Source: an uncultured Pseudomonadota bacterium (GTDB lineage Bacteria > Pseudomonadota > Alphaproteobacteria > Rs-D84). From it: a stretch of DNA of 9,300 bases. A program made the translations under genes and the position numbers. Every line of letters starts with the position of its first letter. The stretch's first letter is position 1. This document shows positions 6,757 through 9,300 of the stretch, one piece after another. The stretch covers positions 1 to 9,300 of the forward strand of contig CAMVAR010000014.1 of NCBI GenBank assembly GCA_947165555.1, written 5' to 3'. The notes beneath the pieces are model-generated. The model was not told the DNA's origin, searched no databases, and saw only the letters and a list, made by a program, of their open reading frames with translations.

Positions 6757-8082
6757 TTATTCATCCTTTTCAATTTCTGATTTTATATCACCAATTGCCA
6801 ATGCGACCGCCGCGCGTTTTATATACAAATCGTATTTTGCAGCATTATTTTGTCGCTGTGCCGACACCAATTCAGATTGGACCGTTTGCCAATCCAGCAT
6901 GGTTGCGCGCCCAACACGATACATGCCCGCAGTTACGCGTTCACTTTCGGTCGCAGATTTTAACAATGTTTCGGTCTGGGTTAAAACCGTCTGGGCGGTT
7001 TTATAGTTTTGATATGCGCTAAATACATCCAACATTGCCGAATCGGTTGCACCGCGTAAATTTTCAGATGCGCCATCGTATGCGGCCGTTGCACTGCGCA
7101 GACCATACATATTGGCAAAACCGGCAAAAATAGGCATGGATGCCCGGATACCAATGCTGCCGCTGATGTGGTCGTGGGTTGTGCCAAATGAATGAGTGTC
7201 ATAATCATTCCATGACAACGTACCCGTGGCACTAATACTGGGCAAATTTTTTAAAAACGCACTGTTTCGGCGGTGCCATGCGGCATCACGATTTGCGGCG
7301 GCACGTAACAGGTCAGGGCGTTTTTTGCGTGCAACTTCAATTAATTCATCAATGCTACGATTTTCCGCCGGTCGGCCAAAATTTGACGGCATATCCGCGA
7401 TTTTGATATCATTATCTGCCGGGAATGATAACTTGGTCAATAATGTACCCTTGGCAATTTCGCGATTGTTTTTTGCGCGTTCTAATTCCAAATCGCGTGT
7501 GGCCAGTGTGGTTTCCGCCTTTAACACATCGGCACGTGCAACAACGCCCGCTTTAAATTTTTTACTTGCTGTATCCAATGCAGCCCGGGCAACATCACGC
7601 AGGGCGTTTGCACTGGTTACATCCGCATCGGCATTTAACAGTGAATAATACGACCCAATTAAACCATAAACATAATTTTGCACACGTTCATCATAATCAA
7701 AACCGGTGGCGCGCCATGTTGCGGATAACTGGTTCAAATCAGCCAACCGTTTGCCAAAATCAAATATCAAGTATGATGCCGAAATTGATGCGCCGTATTG
7801 CCATTCACCCCAATCGCGATTCTGATAATTTTTTCCAACCGACGCCGCCGCATTTACGGACGGTAAATAACTGGCATATCCGGCATTTTTGTTTAAACGC
7901 GTTGCCTCTAATGAATAATAGGCCGCCGCCGTTTCCGGATTTCGGCATAATCCCAATTCGATAACACGCGACAAATCAAGAACGCCGGCTGGGACATTGC
8001 GCCGGGTCATGCAATCACCATCATCGCCAAGTGCGACCATTGGCATAACTGCCAAAAACGACAAAAAATATGTAAATTTCAT
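6757..8082 (-). CDS. tolC: TolC-family outer-membrane efflux protein
   Basis: This is the outer-membrane channel of the tripartite system; trimers form a beta-barrel plus a long periplasmic helical tunnel. The protein has 441 residues. A signal peptide (about 1-19, ending VALG before DDGD) indicates Sec export; there is no lipobox, so it is not a NodT-type lipoprotein. The two internally repeated outer-membrane efflux (OEP) halves are visible: the first opens near LSRVIELGLCRNPETAAAYY (37-56) and leads to a YLPSV turn; the second has the equivalent pattern near IDELIEVARKKRPDLLRAAA and a NLPSIS turn. Long alanine- and glutamate-rich helices fill the rest. Cysteines at 24 and 46 could pair in the periplasm. 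It is the first gene of the operon; macA begins 1 nt after its stop. Sequence alone does not separate TolC from other type I secretion outer-membrane proteins. Confidence 0.92.
   Translation of the reverse strand: MKFTYFLSFLAVMPMVALGDDGDCMTRRNVPAGVLDLSRVIELGLCRNPETAAAYYSLEATRLNKNAGYASYLPSVNAAASVGKNYQNRDWGEWQYGASISASYLIFDFGKRLADLNQLSATWRATGFDYDERVQNYVYGLIGSYYSLLNADADVTSANALRDVARAALDTASKKFKAGVVARADVLKAETTLATRDLELERAKNNREIAKGTLLTKLSFPADNDIKIADMPSNFGRPAENRSIDELIEVARKKRPDLLRAAANRDAAWHRRNSAFLKNLPSISATGTLSWNDYDTHSFGTTHDHISGSIGIRASMPIFAGFANMYGLRSATAAYDGASENLRGATDSAMLDVFSAYQNYKTAQTVLTQTETLLKSATESERVTAGMYRVGRATMLDWQTVQSELVSAQRQNNAAKYDLYIKRAAVALAIGDIKSEIEKDE
6764..6768 (-). promoter_or_regulatory. Ribosome binding site that decides the macA start
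   Basis: AAGGA on the minus strand lies 8 nt before the ATG at 6755, inside the last codons of tolC. The site fits this start and not the ATG at 6764 or the TTG at 6773, which it overlaps or follows. Confidence 0.65.
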
Positions 8083-8107
8083 TCTCTTGGGCCCCTGTTA
8101 TTTTGCC

Positions 8108-8136
8108 ATTATATATTTTTTTATATTGAAAAACAA
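8108..8136 (-). promoter_or_regulatory. Promoter of the tolC-macA-ATPase-permease operon
   Basis: On the minus strand a perfect -10 TATAAT (8113-8108) follows a weak -35 TTGTTT (8136-8131) after 17 bp. A T8 run lies just upstream on the other strand (8138-8145), a possible UP-type A-tract. The leader would be about 18 nt. This is the only good promoter seen for the four genes; I see no operator palindrome. Confidence 0.65.
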
Positions 8137-8153
8137 ATTTTTTTTGGTAGTAT
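8126..8153 (+). promoter_or_regulatory. Predicted promoter of tRNA-Cys and recF
   Basis: TTGAAA (8126-8131) and TAGTAT (8148-8153) are spaced by 16 bp on the plus strand, about 20 nt before the mature tRNA. Its -35 box shares one base with the divergent tolC -35 box, so both promoters use the same 45 bp of DNA. Confidence 0.45.
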
Positions 8154-8172
8154 GGCGATGTTAATCACACAA

Positions 8173-8246
8173 GGCTTGGTGGCAGAGTGGTTATGCAGAG
8201 GACTGCAAATCCTTGTATGCCGGTTCGATTCCGACCCAAGCCTCCA
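8173..8246 (+). tRNA. tRNA-Cys (anticodon GCA)
   Basis: A complete 74-nt cloverleaf with encoded CCA. The acceptor stem GGCTTGG pairs with CCAAGCC, followed by discriminator T and CCA. The D-stem pairs at 10-25, 11-24 and 12-23. The anticodon stem GAGGA/TCCTT closes a CTGCAAA loop with GCA at 8205-8207. The T-loop is TTCGATT. GCA plus U73 is the cysteine identity set. One oddity is a C-A mismatch at the second T-stem pair (GCCGG against CCGAC). recF starts 10 nt downstream with no terminator between, so both are probably on one transcript. Confidence 0.96.
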
Positions 8247-8256
8247 TTTTGTTATC

Positions 8257-9300
8257 ATGATTACAAATCTTACACTTACAGATTTTCGAAACCATAAATC
8301 GTCCCGAATAAATACCGGGGGACGCAAGAATATTATTATAACTGGACCAAATGGTGCCGGCAAAACCGCCGTATTAGAGGCGGTATCAATGTTGGCCGGT
8401 GACCGGGGAATGCGCGGTGCGCAAATGGGCGAAATTGCGCGGTTTGACGGCCAAGGTGGTTTTTCGATATTTGCGCATACTGATTTTGATACGGATGTGT
8501 CGGTGTATTTTGGTCCGGGTGATGCGAATCGGCATGCAAAAATTGATGGTGAAAATGCCACACTTGGGATGTTGGCAAAAATTTTAAGAATCGTTTGGAT
8601 TACCCCACGCGAAGACCGTATTTTTACAGATTCTGCATCCGAACGACGTGCGTTTTTTGACCGCATGGCGGCAAGTTTTGATTCCGCGCATTCCGGCCGA
8701 ATCGCACGACATGCCAAATTAATGTCTGAACGTGCGGCTGCGTTAAAAAATGGCGCGAACACGCATTGGATGGACGTGTTGGACGAACAAATTGCCGGCA
8801 TTGCCATTGCGATTGCGGCGGGGCGTATTCAGTATGCTGGTGAAATTAACTATTTTTTAAATAATGCCGCGGTATCGGTTGATGGTATGGTTGAATCATG
8901 GGTAATAGAGAAAAATGCCGCCGATGCCGAACGTGCATATTTGGCATATTTGAAATCGAATCGGGCATTGGTGTATGATAAAATGGTCATAGATGGGGTG
9001 AATAAATCTGATTTTGGTGTATTTAATAAAAAATTAAACCTGCCGACAAATTTGACCAGTACGGGTCAACAGAAAACATGTTTAATTGAATTAATATTGG
9101 CGCATGCAAAATTGATTTTTACAAAAACCGGGGGGCAACCAATTATTTTGTTTGACGAAGCTGCCGCCCATCTTGACGCGGATGCGCGACGAAATATGTT
9201 TGAACAATTGGGCCGTGTCAATGCCCAGGTTTGGGCAACCGGGTTGGAACCTGACGTTTTTCGGGATATCGATGACGCCGTATTTGTTACTTGCACAGAT
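8257..9300 (+). CDS. recF: DNA replication and repair protein RecF, lacking its C-terminal end
   Basis: RecF is an SMC-like ATPase that, with RecO and RecR, helps load RecA at single-strand gaps and stalled forks. The reading frame is open for 348 codons to the right edge; family members are typically about 360-390 residues, so little is missing. Motifs are DFRNH (9-13), Walker A GPNGAGKT (30-37), ITPREDRIF (115-123), a region matching the RecF ERRAFFDR pattern (129-136), the ABC-type signature STGQQK (268-273) and Walker B IILFDEAAAHLD (296-307). The start ATG at 8257 gives the expected MITNLTLTDFRNH opening. No Shine-Dalgarno is visible: only the 3' end of tRNA-Cys and 10 nt lie before it. 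recF is often next to dnaN near the origin; here its visible left neighbour is a tRNA. Confidence 0.95.
   Translation, partial: MITNLTLTDFRNHKSSRINTGGRKNIIITGPNGAGKTAVLEAVSMLAGDRGMRGAQMGEIARFDGQGGFSIFAHTDFDTDVSVYFGPGDANRHAKIDGENATLGMLAKILRIVWITPREDRIFTDSASERRAFFDRMAASFDSAHSGRIARHAKLMSERAAALKNGANTHWMDVLDEQIAGIAIAIAAGRIQYAGEINYFLNNAAVSVDGMVESWVIEKNAADAERAYLAYLKSNRALVYDKMVIDGVNKSDFGVFNKKLNLPTNLTSTGQQKTCLIELILAHAKLIFTKTGGQPIILFDEAAAHLDADARRNMFEQLGRVNAQVWATGLEPDVFRDIDDAVFVTCTD

Noticed and set aside
8241..8246. CCTCCA resembling an anti-Shine-Dalgarno sequence just before recF
   Set aside because: It is simply the 3' end of tRNA-Cys; it has the wrong polarity to bind 16S rRNA.
8121..8807. 228-codon open frame on the minus strand
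   Set aside because: It runs antisense through recF and the tRNA, has no recognisable motif, and recF and tRNA-Cys are certain.
1..9300. Absence of GAGTC/GACTC (a subset of the CcrM motif GANTC)
   Set aside because: GAATC and GATTC are common, and AGTC/ACTC are themselves so rare here that zero is not clearly unusual.
1..9300. CRISPR arrays, insertion sequences, prophage or defence genes, tRNA-linked integration
   Set aside because: No spaced repeats, transposase or integrase motifs, or duplicated tRNA 3' end were seen; genes are housekeeping or transport with uniform codon use.

Overview
The window looks like a chromosomal, probably origin-proximal segment of an alphaproteobacterium with base composition in the low-to-mid 40s % GC (by eye). 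The lineage is inferred from the rsmG-parA-parB order, from a TPR protein of a type I associate with alphaproteobacteria, and from an ordinary genetic code (TGA is a stop). I cannot assign a genus; an uncultured or host-associated lineage is plausible. Nothing here looks like a phage, insertion sequence, CRISPR array or defence island.

Layout. Positions 1-1873 (minus strand) hold rsmG (16S rRNA methyltransferase), then parA and the first 113 codons of parB (chromosome partitioning). A 183-bp AT-rich gap before parA carries a good promoter and two copies of a 13-bp near-palindrome that resembles a diverged parS. Positions 1900-3516 (plus strand) encode a 538-residue membrane-anchored TPR protein of unknown function. 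It is divergent from rsmG across only 26 bp. A 21-bp perfect hairpin at 3527-3574 ends it and the convergent operon opposite.

Positions 3573-8082 (minus strand) form a compact four-gene operon in the order tolC, macA, ABC ATPase, MacB-type permease. Together they would make a complete tripartite efflux or secretion machine spanning both membranes, with MacB split into separate ATPase and permease chains. Its promoter, with a perfect TATAAT, lies at 8108-8136, back to back with a plus-strand promoter for tRNA-Cys(GCA) at 8173-8246. recF begins only 10 nt after the tRNA CCA end and runs off the right edge after 348 codons.

The most unusual signal is compositional: I found no GATC in all 9.3 kb, although GAT and ATC are each abundant. 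Aspartate codons switch from the common GAT to GAC before a codon starting with C. This suggests strong selection against GATC, for example by a restriction system of DpnII/MboI type. Other points worth a look are the parS-like repeats, the near-leaderless starts of rsmG and the TPR gene, the tRNA-Cys/recF transcription unit and a G8 tract inside the TPR gene. I did not find a clearly new multi-gene system.
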